DNA from: Neodiprion pinetum
Taxonomy: Eukaryota; Arthropoda; Insecta; Hymenoptera; Diprionidae
Direction: 5' to 3'
DNA length: 64,000 nucleotides
NCBI RefSeq assembly: GCF_021155775.2
Contig: NC_060236.1
Coordinates: 34,062,548 to 34,126,547, forward strand
In this document: positions 13,216 through 27,452 of the stretch, piece by piece
Layout: the number at the start of each line of letters is the position of its first letter
Numbering within the stretch: the first letter of the stretch is position 1
Position numbers and translations under genes: made by a program
The notes under the pieces: model-generated
Databases searched by the model: none
Seen by the model: only the letters and a program-made list of their open reading frames with translations
What the model was told of the DNA's origin: nothing

Positions 13216-13996
13216 CTGCGGCGTGTTGCCATACACTTATATACACATTGTGTTGGTACCGGCATAACCGGCGGGTGAGAGACCCGGTAATATATGGCCG
13301 AGTAAATATCGTCCTATCTTTATGAGTTACGGGGATTTACACGCCCGACTACCGGCAACATGGTAATACACAAAGTCCTTTTGACTGACGCGCTTCCGCC
13401 GTTCAAACTTTGCCCCCTTGCCACGGCTAGATTCAATCGATCACATACCTCCGAATGCACACTAGAGAATCTCATTCAGCTTATTCACGGCTGTCAAATG
13501 ACTCCTTCTAACCAAGACGGAAACTCCTGTCTCAATTTCTTGACTATACGTTTAGAGGTAGGGTTATAGCTTCATTCGAGGTTCATTAACATTCATTATT
13601 CCACAGAACATGCGATTTGTGATTATGTTATGTGAATACTCGTGGATCGACGCCGAATAAAGTTTACTTTAATGGAAACATCAAAGTTTTTTTTTCTTCC
13701 TCTTTGTTGTTGTGAATATCTACAAGTCTGGGAACTTAAATTGCAATTATACTCCTGGGAATGGGAAAGTTTGACGGGAAAAATATTATCTCTTTCTCAC
13801 ATTATCGTTAGCTAGAGTAAGTGTTTTTTATTGTAAGTTACATAAATTATCATTTGCGAAAGTTATAATATGCAATCGAGTCTGGTGTGACGTCGCACCG
13901 TATTTCTTTCCAACCTGTTGAATCGGCTTCAACTAATTTGTTGTCAAAAGAAAATGGGAAAACTTGAAAAAGTGGTCAAATTATTTTACTCCAAAC

Positions 13997-14130
13997 TAGT
14001 GCTGTGCGATTAATCGATTAACCGGCAGCCTCAAAATCGATTAATCAAAGATTTCAGTTATACGTTTTTCCAATTAATCGATTAATCTAAAAAAAAGTTA
14101 ATCGAAATCGTCGATTAATCGATTGATCGA
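13997..14130. repeat. ATCGATTAATC-rich patch, possible hAT-type element end
   Basis: CGATTAATCGATTAA-type sequence recurs four times (about 14007-14024, 14036-14046, 14072-14087 and 14112-14129), each nearly palindromic. The block begins TAGTGCTGTGCGATTAATCG, which resembles the ends of some hAT transposons. No inverted partner of that end was found in the window, so this is either one element end or a cluster of homeodomain-like TAAT sites. Confidence 0.35.
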
Positions 14131-17100
14131 AAAAACGAATGAACTATAATATCATACTTACTAAAATATAAAAATGAAACAAAGCATCCAGTAACGATCA
14201 ATTTTGAAAGTATTATATAGTGGTTGGTACGAAAAGCTAAGGAATCTGTAAATTTGGTGAACTTGTCTGGCATAGAGAGACCTCCATCCCCTAATATCAT
14301 TCGACGGATTGAAACTAATGTTGGGAAACTCGGTTAGAGAATTCAACAGCTTGAAGCCTGCTAGTCCTGGAAAAATGTCGCTGGCGTCAGACTGCCAAGT
14401 TTCTACTCGAACGGACTTGAGATACTTGGACTCGACTGCACAGCCAGCGTAGCTGTAAGGAGGACGGCGCTGGCATCAGCGGCATCAACGGGAGTTGCTG
14501 GAGTCTCATGGCTTGAATATTTTAGACGGGATCCTCCGCCGCTCAAACTTTGGAACTTGATTCGTTTCCAAGGCGCCGCACGCGACCCTCGAACGTGCTT
14601 CGCTCGCTCCTCGTTTCCACCCCCAGAGCCGAACTCGGGAATTATAAACCACCCCTGCATCCGCCGAGGCCAAACAGCTTCATCAAAGAGGCGAAATACA
14701 GCCGAGTCCCGAGTGGCAACGCGGACGGAAGAAATCTCAAACTGTTTTTCACGTCAATCGATATTTTAACACCTCAACAATTTCCGCGGATACGTCTAAT
14801 GATTATCGATCAAACCGGCTGCTTACCCTGACTGAAACACCTTTGACTTATCAAATCAACTTCGAAGAGACAAGATTCGCAAGTCACCAAGAATCCCGCG
14901 CTGCTGAAAATCTTTCAGACAGTTTTATATTCACTTTAAAAATTGTTAGTTATAACACTTTTTACAGGTAACTGAATTTTCTCAACGAACCGGGACTTCT
15001 TACATCCGTCACTACGATGATATCCGTTCTCTGAACGTTTCATCGGTACGTTTTACGTGATCTCATCGAATCTCGACACTTCTTTCATTCATAACCATCG
15101 GAATCTGGATCTGACGAGAGTCATTCTAGTTTTTGCAGAGATCATTTTGTTTTTTTCTCAAATTTATTATGTCCCAACCGTATAATCGTTTGTTATTCGC
15201 TTGTCGTATCCAATCGCACTTGTTCAAAGTGGATTTAAAAAGAATTATGCGAAAGGGTGACCAGCCAAGCCTTCCCGTTCTTTCCGCTTTCTGAGCTCCT
15301 TGCCTCGATGCTCTTTGTCGTTTCTTCGGCTAATAGAACCCTCGACGTGTAATTTGCAGCAGGGCACAAATCTTTCATGACGTTTTAGTGTTTCTGGCTA
15401 GAAACCGTGCCGCCTCCGTGGCACGAGTTAGACAACACGCGAATGCTCTGTAAACAATTACAGTTATACGACTGGTAATAATGTGTCGGTCGACCCGTAG
15501 CGAGAACAGCCTTGTACCAGGGATCGATCGATCGATCATTGTGCAGGCACATAATGCGCTTTGAGCCTCGAGGTCCCTTTTCACGGGCTGGAAATATCGC
15601 GGCACCAGCCGGTCTGTCAAGGCAAGGTTCGCGTAATCAGAGGAAGGACATTAGTGAGAAGGAACGTTTTCCCTTCTTTTTTGTTTCCACGCCGTATCAC
15701 CGATGAACCGATCGAACTTCCAAGCAGCTGCAGCACGGGGATCAAATAAGAGAGATAAATCCGGTGGGGTCGATATCTTCGAAAGTCGTTTCTTGGCCGC
15801 AAGATGGCGACTGCGATACAACTGTTACCGGCGGAATAAATCCGAAGGAATAAAATTGAGAGTGGAAGAAGGGAAGAAGATAACGGTTTCGAAAAAGCGC
15901 CAGCTCCTCTCGAGTGATTTACAGGAATCGGGTATAACAACCCCACCGCCCCGCATACAAAGATAAACTTATGCCTGATGTAAAAGTTTCCCTCTTTCTC
16001 CGCGCACCATTCACTTCATTCCTCTTCATCTTGGTGACTCTGCCTCACATCCACCATCCAGGCTGTCTCTTTATATTCCTCTCCGATGAGATAGGCGAAG
16101 AAAAAAAAGTTGAAGCAAACCGAGTTAATTCAAGTCAAACACCGTATGTCTAGTCAAATTTCCCGCATCGATCAAAACTAATTCATCCTTGGGGCCGAGC
16201 TGCTGTGCAGAGGATCCCGGGTCCTGGGCTAGAGGTGAAAGGCAATGCGTATAGCTTAACGAATTGGATTAAACTAAGGACAAAGTTTCACGAGTGACGG
16301 ATCTGTGTTGTTAACAGCGATTAAGTATACGGTATTAAGATAATTAGTCTCAGAGTCCTTAATCACGGTCGGTTCCCGTTTTTCTGCTGCCCGTTTGTTT
16401 ATTTTTCTTTTCGCGTTTTTTGTTCTCCGTTTTTTTTCCACATCGCACTCTCAACTTCGCTTCGGCGAACGGTCTGCGGTAAAGTCTGAGGAAATAACAC
16501 TTGCGACCCGTTCGCCAATTGATCCTCAAACATCGTACCCACCTAATTTCATTCCTTTACCCAAGTTTGCCTTTTCGGTGTTTGTAAGACTTGGGTGAAC
16601 AAGGGTGGAAACTGGATATTTGAGAGATCAGTTCGGGGGCTTCGAACTTCGGTTGGTCAAAGGTCGTTCCGGCATTCCCTCAGCAGCCTAAGCGGCATGA
16701 GGCATGAATCCACGACTTTGGTACCGTCGGATCCGCGTGGCCCAGCTCTTTCGGAACTTTCCTCCTGCGCAGTGACACGTGAATGGCATCACGTGGGCTT
16801 GACACGACGGTTTGAAACCTATGCAAATCGCTCGAATCTAAACTGGCATTAACGGATTTAAAAGCGATACACGCTTCCCTCCGCGGGGAGGACTAAAGTC
16901 CCTCACCACTCAGCCGTACTCCGGCTATTAAAATTCACTGCTCGACTTTGCCTGGCTAATCCATAGTTTAGGGACATGTAAAACCGCTTATCAGACTCGC
17001 CCTACTCCCACGACTGTGCACGACCCTCGGCAGCTTTCGAGAGTCGGCATTTCGGGTATTGTAAAATACCTTGAAGCCAACTGAAAACTGTTCGCGTATC

Positions 17101-17838
17101 AAAATGCGGACCCTTATTGTCCCCAGTCAACCGACGGACGACGTTCAGGAATTACAAATTCGAGAATCGGCGGGAAGATAAAGAGATATGATAAAGAGTA
17201 CGCCTGCAGGAAGAAGATGAATATTCCGTAACGTTTTAATCGCACCAGTTCGCACTTCGTAACTATACCTCGGGGAGTCGGACGCGGAAGTGGGTCGGTA
17301 TCTACACCAGAAACGGTTTGAGGTGGCTTGGTACGTTCCCGACTGCTGTCGAGTCCCGAATGAATTAAGGATAACGAATCCAGTGTGTCGCGCAGTGTAA
17401 ACTGCTCAAAGCAACACTCTCATGTTTCGGAGGAATGTGGAGGTGTGTGTCGTACCGCACTAACCACCGTTGGGACTCCACATCGCATGGAGTGTTTTCT
17501 ACCTGCAGACGTATCGTCAAGAACGGGATTGGACGTGTTTTACTGAGGTTCTTTCCTAGCGTGGTTACGAGGTACATACCAACCGCCATTTCGATGAACC
17601 TCAGCCGAGCTTGTGTTCAAGTTCTTTCCTCTTCGGCGTATCGTGATTGCCCTAATCCACGCATCAACGACAGATTTTCGGAAAATGGTGGATCTTAGGG
17701 GGCGATCATGTCATCGAAATATTGCAACCAGCTATGGTTTCGACTTCACGGTATCGATGTTGAAATATAATTGACCTAGCCAATTGATTCGACAATATCT
17801 CAAAGGTTTACTATCTCACGGATACCAAAATGACTCTT

Positions 17839-18306
17839 AAGGGGTTACATGTACCTGATTGTGAGACGGCTAAGACTGGAGTTATGTTTAAGAATTTTTT
17901 TCGTCTATAAAACTGAATTTTATCTAACACCCATTTATATGTCTTTCAAAGTATGAAATTTTATCTACATTGTGTGAAAATTTGGTTGAAAAATGTCAAA
18001 CGGTAAAAAAGTTATTTTAAACTTACATGAAATCGTCAATTCCTGGGTCATACGGCAGATCTTCCTGAGATGCCGACACTGCCATTAGATCTTTTTTTTT
18101 TGCTGTGTCCACCACATTTATTTCGTTCTTTCATGCCCTTATCACTGCTCATCCGATCGTTTACAAAACGCTATAACTTCGTCATTACTGCGAATATCTT
18201 CATGAAACTTCCAGGGTAGAAATTGAATGGATAGTACTTTCGAATAAGAACCTGTTTAAAAATGCTTGTATTTTGTTTTTACTTACTTAGGTATATGTAA
18301 CTCCTT
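17839..18306. mobile_element. MITE-like element, 468 bp, about 20-bp terminal inverted repeats
   Basis: AAGGGGTTACATGTACCTGA at 17839-17858 is repeated inverted at 18285-18306 (CTTAGGTATATGTAACTCCTT), 17 of 20 bases matching. The AT-rich interior has no reading frame of note. The structure fits a non-autonomous DNA transposon; no clear target-site duplication was seen and the superfamily is unknown. Confidence 0.65.
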
Positions 18307-21300
18307 GAAACATCCCTCTTAGATCTTTTCCTTGGGACAAAATACAAAATTCACAAATTCTTCTCCCGACTCACGTCGATCACGACTCGTTCAAATTGAT
18401 CCAAACACTGTTTCCGGAACCACTTGCCATCCTGCAAAATCCGAGAAATTAGGCAGGATGTCGTCGAAGTGAGCCGCGAAGGCATAGCGGATTCCGTCAG
18501 CTCGACGCCACGACCACCGCGCGTGTGTGTGTGTGTGTGTGTGTAGTGATTCAATCAGGATGTTTGTCCGTGAACAGTCAACCGGCGTAAACCCTGCAAA
18601 CCCTTGCAAAGCTCAACGCGTGCTTCGTAGTCCGATCCTAATAATTATTCCAAGACAGTGCTGTTTGCCAAATCCACTTACCATCCGCCACCCCGAGTGT
18701 GTGACAACGGCGGTGTCGGTGGGGAAAAACCGGGTAGCTATCCACGTACGTCAAGTGACGGTGACGGTGCGAAGAGAATACAGATCACGCGAAAATCGGC
18801 CGCGATTTGGCACCTCTCCGAAGATTTGGAACATCCGCAAAAAGACGAACCGGTGAAACGTTCACGCGTGAAGCTAAATTCACTGGCTCTAGCTGTGCTG
18901 GTAGTCAGTCATCGTTGCGAGAATAAAATACGTGATTGCTCCAAGATTACAGTTTTTCCTACTGATTTCTAATACGCACTTTTATAACGTTGTAGATTTC
19001 CCTCTCGTACTATGCTATTACATTCGATGTATGCCAGTCTTAAATCATTACATTTTTTCATCAATACATTATATATAAGATATTGTACAATGTTGATTAG
19101 TTTCTTTTTCACTTCATCGATTACATCACCATTTATAATGATTACGCCTTTGTCTCTGATCTTGTGAATGAAATTTATTGCATTTCCATAGGCTTCCCTC
19201 CAGGCAATTATGCCATGGGTGGCAATACTATGTTTTTCGAACGTTGAAATGCCTTCCCTGACTAATTGGACCCTCAGTCACGACGTACCTACATACCTAC
19301 CTTGCACTGGCCAATTCACACGCATGTGCGAGTCGGTTCCTTTGGATGATTATGCGTACATATATGTACATACCTATATATATATATATACACACATGTA
19401 TGTATGTAACAAAGTTTCGTGGTGTTATCTTAATCCAAGGTAGCCGGTAGGGTTTTGTTAACGCTTAGTTCGTATTCCGTCATTGTGTCCCATTGTTGCC
19501 ACCTTAGGATGAATGAAACCCGGCCTCGAGTCTCAAGACGGTGAATTATGCGCACGGAGATCAAGTCTACGGTCTGGGTGTCGAGGAAATTGCTGTTTCG
19601 TACTTATGCAACGGTACTCGGTGTAATCTAATTATTGCGATATCAACCCTGATTTCATATCTCGACTGACAAGAGGTAAAGTTTCGGCTCGAGGCCCCCG
19701 GTACACACTAGTTAGACGTTACTCACACCCCCCTTGGTAACGCCTTCGTGCATACTAATAATACTTCGTGCATACTAATAATAATTAGAGTGTCTAAATT
19801 GGGGCTCACGCGTGTTGCCTGCCGGTTCGCTTTCTCGAGCAATCCCTGAGCTGAAATCGTCTCTTACTTAGTGTTTTTATCACGTTAATACCGACGGTAG
19901 ACTTCGACTCGGCCAGCACCGAGGCAAGGGCGCTCATTGTATCGCGAAATAGACTTTTTAAACTCCGGAGAATAATGGCCGGATGGGAGGTTATTGTTTC
20001 TTTTAATTAAACCCCGCAACGAACCTGCGAACCTTACCAACCCTCTTCCAAGAACGCTCGCACATTTTACTAGATCGTTTTACAAGCTTCACTTTGCCGA
20101 GCCGAGGATGAGGATTGGAAGGGGCGAGGATATTTCCAAGACAGTAGCTTCGGCGCCTGTACCGGAGCGTCTTGGTGCGGGTGGAAAAATTTAGTGTGAT
20201 TAAATTTCCTTCCTTATTCGACGTGTAGCCGTCGTTGAATCGTCGACGAGTGACGCGCGACGCAAAGAGAGGCGAGACGGTCGAACACCGAACTGCGAAA
20301 TAGACCCGACGGGGGTTAAACGGCACTTTTCAATTAGGTGCAGGGTGATACGTACGTATTACGCGTATAATCATACGGAACTTGAGTATAACTCGAGTGA
20401 AAATTCAATCATAATAAAATTCTCGTCTCGATGCGACGTGTGGGTAGAAATTTATAATAATAAGCCATCGTATCTGCGACATGACGGATGGTAAAAAATC
20501 CGTAACAAATCCAAGGACATCGAAAATAGAATATTTACATGACCTGTGAAAAATTCATTGGATAGTCTCCGGGACTTTTGAAGAACAAGAAAAATTCAAG
20601 ACCACTGCAACTGCAGGACACCATGTGGAAGTGGAAGGCAGAGCTATCAATTTCTGAACCCCGTTAAGAGGGGGAAAATTAGTATCCTTTTGTTCTGTAA
20701 CATTTCGCACCTAGAATACGAGTATATATGTATATGTACTCGAAGCCGTCGTGCAACTGATGCAAATTTAAATTCTTATAAATGTAGCGGGTATTGTTCC
20801 TGCAAGTGGTTTATACCGCTCAGTGCAGTTATGATTACTCGAAACGACCAGCGGTAATGATGAAAACCACCTCGCAGTTTACCGAGCCCACTAAATCACC
20901 GTACAATTAAGTTGCCACGAATAGTTATAAGCGCGAATGTAAGGAACGGTAACGCTGCCGCGGCATTCGTTCCAGGGAGTAGTAATTTCCTTCTCTCGCG
21001 AGATATTTATTACTGATGAATTACACTCAGAGCCTTGGTCGTAACTGAATTATCTTCACTCCTGCCAGACGGTGCAGTTTCTTCTCATCAAAGGATAACA
21101 CCGATTATAATTTTATCCGGTAACAGGGGGAAAGTAAAACTTTGTCATTCAGTACTTGCGGGGTGTTACAATTATATCACTCTGCAGCGATGGGTTCAAA
21201 AGCAACGATTTACTTCCCTCCCATTTTCCGGCGTGATAATTTAAAAGTTTTGACATAAAGAAGGAAACAAACAAACTTTTGAAAAAAAGAGATTGGTTCA

Positions 21301-21385
21301 ATTTTCAGAGCTCAACAAAGTCGTGTCAATTGTAACTTGGCAAACCTCACGTCTCGGTTGACACGAAGTGATCTTTAGATACCGT
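18307..21385. other. Non-coding stretch, no gene seen
   Basis: Contains a GT microsatellite (18522-18544), TA/TGTA repeats (19358-19408), a perfect 20-bp tandem duplication at 19744-19783 and otherwise unique-looking sequence. The frames at 18527-18972 overlap each other in different registers and show no domain. Confidence 0.6.
19744..19783. repeat. Perfect 20-bp tandem duplication
   Basis: CTTCGTGCATACTAATAATA occurs twice head to tail with no difference, so the duplication is probably recent. Confidence 0.95.
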
Positions 21386-21692
21386 CACGGTGTAAGAAAA
21401 TAAAGTGTGTTACTGCGCATCACTTGCCGCGTCGACCAATGAGACACGTGCCCCCGTATGACGTCATTTTGAGCGGCATTTTTAAAATCTATGAATCAGC
21501 CATTCCTTCTCACGTCCGCCGAGTCTTATTTGATTGGGGAAATAATATTGAAATGTGAACCAATCGGTTACAGAGGTTATGTCGTACTTTTCACGACAGA
21601 AATGGAACTTTTGTCGTGACGTCATGTGGGGATTACGTGACTTTGCTACCGCGCTGCTCCGTTCAGAGCACACCTTGTTTCCTTACGCCGTG
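21386..21692 (+). mobile_element. MITE family 1, copy A (307 bp)
   Basis: 24-bp terminal inverted repeats beginning CACGGTGTAAG (left) and CACGGCGTAAG (right, read inverted), 20 of 24 matching. The whole element matches the segment at 36809-37101 in the opposite orientation. Shared blocks include GCGCATCAC, CCAATGAGACACGTG, GACGTCATTTTGAGC, CAGCCATTC, TACAGAGGTTATGT and CAAAGTCACGT. No coding capacity. Two full-length copies with matching ends make mobility as a non-autonomous DNA transposon likely. Confidence 0.82.
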
Positions 21693-24600
21693 GGCACTAC
21701 GGTATAAAATAGAAAAGATAAGAGGAAACTGAGATGCAAATTAAAGGACACAATGTTACACGGATTTATTCATGTTCGCGCGTTCGGTATCGACGCCAGT
21801 CATAAACACGTCGAGAGATCTCTTGTGCAGGTTTCCCACTGAAATCAGTCCGGATCCGAGTTCATTGTTCCGGGATTTCGGTAGTTTAATTAAGAGCCGA
21901 ACAAAGGGTGGACTCCGAGCCGTTCTCATACCTACTACTAGAAATCGGAGTGTGATACGTCCTGCCGTGGCCGCAGCTTCCGACATGTGCCGGAATTGTT
22001 ACACGTCCAGTCCGTGAGAGCCGCAGCGTTTTTCCAATTAGTAAATAAACCCGTACGTGTATGGCCATCGGTCGATAGAATGCATGGCAGGGTGAAATTT
22101 TGCCGGGGCTAAAAAAGGAACGGGTATCGATAAACAAAAGGAAAAAGGAAAAAGGTAAAGGGATAAACGCGAAGTTGAAATGCCGGGATGAGTAAACCTC
22201 GCAAGCTGGATAAAGCTGGACGATGTTGCTCGCGTTTCCAAATGCTAATGGATTGGCGGTGAGACAAATTTCTATGAAAGATTTTCTTCAGGTAGAGATA
22301 AAAAACTACAATTTCCGACCGACAAAAGGACCAGAATATCACATTATAGAGAATTTAAAAATGTGGAAATCTCATGCGGAGAAAATTGAAAATGTAGAAA
22401 GGTCAATACATGGAACAGAAACTGTTTGACATTTTACGTTCTGACCTTTCTAACCTTTTACCGCTCCATATTCCGAGTTTCAACATTTTTAAATTCTACA
22501 AATCGAGTTTTCGCTTCTTTTAAATTTCAATATTGTGTCCCTTTGATTTTTTCATCTTTCTATATTTTTACCCTTACCATTTTCTTCGACCCTGTGACGA
22601 CCTCGCAAAGTTGATGATAAATCTGTGTGATTTAATCACGCGACGATTCTTCCATAAGGGTGAGTTAAATACTTCTCTGAGGCATTAACGTTACTTTAAA
22701 ATGTCGCGTCACCTAAACGCAAACTGCAAGTCTGAGACGTGATGGGAAGATACTCGGATAAGAATTTCGGTGCAAACCGCGGCTGGGAGTAAAAAAGATT
22801 GGGACGTTTTATCCTCTCCAACAGTCTCTGCCACAAACCCACCATTGCACGGTTGGAGAGGTGGAAAAGCTCAGTGCTTAGGTGCACGGAGTGTTTCTTA
22901 GGAATTCCACGACAGCGTGAAGAAGAAAAGAAAGAGAGGATAAGGATAAAAGTGAGGATAAAAAATAAAACGAAGTAAAAAATGAAGCGGAGAAAGAAAA
23001 AGTAGATTTAGTTCTCGAGCAGGACAAGGAAACTCGGGACCGGCTTCGCTCGTTTTTGTGTAAGAGCTAAAACGAAGCTAACAGAGATGATTACTATCCC
23101 TCCAGGCAGTTATCATAACTCCTGTACTTTGTACATAAACATGCCTCCATGCCCTGCGCTGGGGGAAATTAAAGTCTTTGCAGGGACAAAATGTACCTAC
23201 CTTTACGCCTCCTCGCCTCGTTTTCCTCGGTGTTCGTTAAATAACCGACAATTTTCTTCGCCCTTTACGAAACGATTGATATTATTCAACCTTGATTATC
23301 CAATTTCTAAAACTAATCGAACATTAACGGTTATCGCGAGGGAACGAGAGGCTGGATTCGTATAAAATCCATGCAGGCAGGAAAGTTGGAATTTATGAGA
23401 AGCTTATCACATCCCGCACAATGTGTGAAAATAAAAGTCATCAGAATCTGTGAATTTTTTCCACGGTTACGAATGATTCAAATTTGAATGGTTGAGAATA
23501 TCATTCTTTTTGGAGATAATATACATACCAGCTTTACCAGCCGTCAGCAATATTTTCACTAGAGAAATCCTGAAGTACGGGTCCCTTCCGATGCGTCATG
23601 GAATGACAAACTTTATTCTGAATTGACGGATCCAACCAAGATAAAATCGACCATCAGGCACGGTAAAACGTGAATTGAATCTTTTGCCCAAGGAGGATAA
23701 ATTCCAAGAGCTTTTTCTTCGCAGTTAGTCGATCAGACCAAGAAGAATTGAACGACTGAGAAAACACGCTGATGACCCTGATGATGAGAACGATCACCGG
23801 TGTGTAAAACCTCGAGGTTCGATAGTTGGGCACGTTACCTCACCTTAAATGAAAAAGATTTCCTTGGGTTTGTCTCTGCGGAGGCGAGTAACGGCGGTTG
23901 GTTGGTTGGTTGGTGGGTTGGCTTGGCCAACGTGGAACAACGGAAATCTAATTTCAATCTGGGTAGGTGCTCGAAGAAAGATAAAGAGAAAGAAAGAAAG
24001 AGGGAGAGAGAAAGAGATTGCGAACGAGTACGAATAAGGATCTGCTCGGAGGGATGGGAGGTTCCAGAAGCGACACCGAACAGATACAAGTTCCTATGTA
24101 AATACCTACTTGACTCGAACTGCGGAATCCTACGCGGTGCAGGATGAGGACAATGGTAGTAGGTACCAGGTAGACAGACTCCGTGAAGATGGGGCGCGAA
24201 TCAAGAGTCGCCTCCTTCCGGACGACGAGTATGTGTGCATTTGAGGTAACTACGTTACCATAGATTGGGGTTAAGCTCGCGCGAAGGAGCTTCAAACTTT
24301 ACTTGTTCCATGGCTCGTGCGCTTTCGGTCTTCGGGATTCTATACCCGGTTCCGTGCCGAGGCAAAAGAGGGACGGGAAAACGAGCACGAACTGGAAGAA
24401 GAAGACGATTCGAAAAAAGACTGAACTTAGCTTCCGGGAGGAGGTGATTCGTTGAATCCTCCCTACGAGTTGAAAATTCTCTACCATACTTTTATTGCTC
24501 TTACATGCGGGATGATGTCGAGATCGATCGATGTACTCCCGCGAGGGCGAATCGATTTATTCCACTCTCCTGGATGAATTTAATTTCTGAATAATATATT

Positions 24601-27245
24601 TTAAATTCAAACAACGTCACGGTCTTTTCCTATGCAAACAAAATCTCAAATTCATAAGTGATGCACTTTTTTATTCCTACGGGTGGTACCTCTTCGATGT
24701 TCTCAGACATGGTGGCGTGAATAGAAAAACATTTGTATTCATTTTCAGATAAACAAGGCTTTTTCCGTTGATTGTTGATCAATAATTATCTGTTTGTTTG
24801 TTCTCTGCGGCGAAACATGTTCAGGCTATTGGCTACAAAAATTCACATGTTTTTAGGATAGGTTTTCAAATTCACTTATAAATTTGATTATATCACAGAA
24901 AGTTCGCACGTTTTTCTTTGTTCGATCGAAGGCAATATTGGTTAATTTAGTTCACTAGATTCTCACCTAAATTCCACTTGGCTGAGTAGTAGTAAAAGCC
25001 CTAAACTAGAAACGAACGAGCTTCTTTATAGACTAGCCTGAAGTTGGTTAGCAATACTAATCGAAAAGTGGGCCGGTGGTACGGAATAAAGAAACAGTTG
25101 ATTATTGGACGTCAATCGATAAAGAACCTTACATATCATCCTCATGGCCATGAAAGTCTACGAATAGAAATAATATACAAGTGACGGAAAATTTCATATG
25201 AATTAAAACAGTCTTGGTAAATTATGAACGTGAATTCAAAGAAGCAGGAAATAAATCAGTGTTTAAGTCATTATTAATCATCGTGAAAGAATTTCAACGT
25301 TTCTTTGCTATAAAATCGTGGAAATACTCTTTCAATGAAATATGAATATTATGGAGATGGATCTGAGTTTGACAAAGTGCGAAGCTTCGTTTCGTGCAGC
25401 GTTGCACGTTTTGTTTCGAGACTTCGGGGTCACTTCAATCGGAATATCTCCTTTGTTGCAAGAGCCGAAAATAGATGAAGAGGGAGAAGAAAAAGAAGTA
25501 AATGTATCAGGAACTGGAACACGAAACGCGTTGGTCAGCTAACGAGGGAGGTTGTAACTACATCCAAGGATTCCGCCCCGTGTAAAAAGAAAGAGGATGA
25601 AAATAAAAAAAATTAAAGGACATGAGAAGGACTGCCGTTAATGTGAGTAGTGAGAAAAAAAAAGTATAAGAAAAAAAGAAACATTCACCGCTGTTGCCAT
25701 GGGAGAAAAATGTTCACCGTAATGACGAGGGTGCAAATATTGCAGGTATAATTGGGGTGTATACATATATATATATTTTGGAGCATGAACATTTTTTTCA
25801 GCGGCCATCCTAATATATATATTGAAAATTAAAAAAATTAAAAAAAATATAATTAAAAAATCTTGGGTTAAACTTGAAAAAAGATGATCCTCAAAGTTTC
25901 AATGCTCTATCTCACTATTAAAGGGTGCCGGCAGATTTTTGATTTCGTTTTTTTCCTTAGAAAATAAGATTTAATCTTTTTCAGACCTTGATCTTTTCGA
26001 ATTTTATAACGTTTCAGAAAAAAAATCAAACGGTAGACAAATAAGTCTGGGATTAAACATACTTTTTACTTCAACATTTTTAATTTTTCATGATGGAATA
26101 ATCAACGTGGCATGAAAAAAAAAAAAACAGCCTAGAAATTAGTCTGTAAAAAATTTTAAAGAAGCCTGGAATAAAAAATTAAATGAAAATAGTTCATAAA
26201 AAATAAATCATGTGTGCACAGACGGTGTACGTTTAAATTGTATTTTTTAAAGCTCTCTTATTTATTCGTACATTAATTGAAGGATTTCTCAATAGTTAAT
26301 CAATGGGACGCGATAAACGTAGTTAATAACTATTGCTATTACTGATAATGCGTCATATAATATATATAAATGAATGAATAAATACATATATAAAGAAGTA
26401 TTACTTTACCAGTCATTGTTATACCTGCAACAATGATTTGCCTACAACCGTAGTAATTCGTTAATTTGGATTTTCCGGCTACGGTGAAAAGTCGAAATAG
26501 TTAAGAAATGTACGGTATAATGAGAAGTGGAAATTTTTCGAGTTTCGGTATTTGTACCTGCCGTTCTTGGGTTTCACCGTGTTATATATTAATGGTATTA
26601 TTGTGAACCAGCCGCGGTACGCCGACGAGAACGTATCTTGATGGTTTTCGCCACAAACAACTCGCGGCTAATCTATTATTGATACGCGCAGGCGTTATCT
26701 TCCCGACAGTAATAGCAACGCAAATAATTATACTTGGGAATACCGGCTCTGGGCCGCCACAACCTGCTAAGGCTGAGCCAACCGCCCCTGCTGCCGGCTG
26801 ACACGCGACCATAATAATTACGGTCACCCCATCGTATTTCTTACTCGGCGAACGCCTCTCCCTGCACCAGCTTCAAGGCGAGACACCCTTTCCGTCACTC
26901 CTTAATGCCCTGCGGGTGAAACCGAGAGATGTGCCGTCAAAATATCGCACTGCATGCTCTTCTCTCCCTTTTCGTATTATTGTTTTCCCCATTCATTCCG
27001 CCCGAAGACTGCAAGTCTCTATCGCCGTCATTTTGACCGGAGGGGTCCGTTTCTTATATCCGAACTACCGATCGACTGTCCTTTTATATTAAAACCAGAA
27101 ACGAAGTTCTGGAAGACTCTCGGTAGGACGTATTGACCGAGACACTGTTAAATATGAACAAGTCTTACTAACTGAGCAATGCTACACACATATCGCGTCC
27201 TTACGCCATCTTTTTTCGTGTTATCTTACTGCAGCGGTCGTTTTC

Positions 27246-27452
27246 TGTTCCACATTCCAACCCGGTTCCATCGTTCCTGTCCTGTTCCACATTCCCGTCC
27301 CGTACCATCGTTCCGCTCCTGTTCCAATTTTCTCTACCGCATTCCATCGTTCCTCTTATTTTCCACATTCCTACTCTGTTTCTGTTTCATCGTTTCGCTC
27401 TTGTTCCACATTCCTCTACCTTATTCCATCGCTCCTCTCTTATTCCGCCGTT
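27246..27452. repeat. Diverged minisatellite, about 37-44 bp unit, about 5 copies
   Basis: The pattern GTTCCACATTCC ... CCATCGTTCC ... CTCCT recurs about five times with substitutions and length changes. A + reading frame (27179-27475) passes through but encodes only a Phe/Pro/Ser-rich echo of the repeat, so I do not call a gene. Confidence 0.8.

Larger units (their letters stand above)
10347..17838. other. Non-coding stretch, no gene seen
   Basis: Contains a GA microsatellite (12431-12494), a G-rich run (13190-13215), an ATCGATTAATC-rich patch (13997-14130), a GATCGATC tandem near 15523-15537, and moderately GC-rich sequence at 14400-14720 and 16180-17650. Many overlapping 60-110 codon frames occur on both strands in the GC-richer parts, but none shows a conserved motif or clear splice context. 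Confidence 0.6.
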
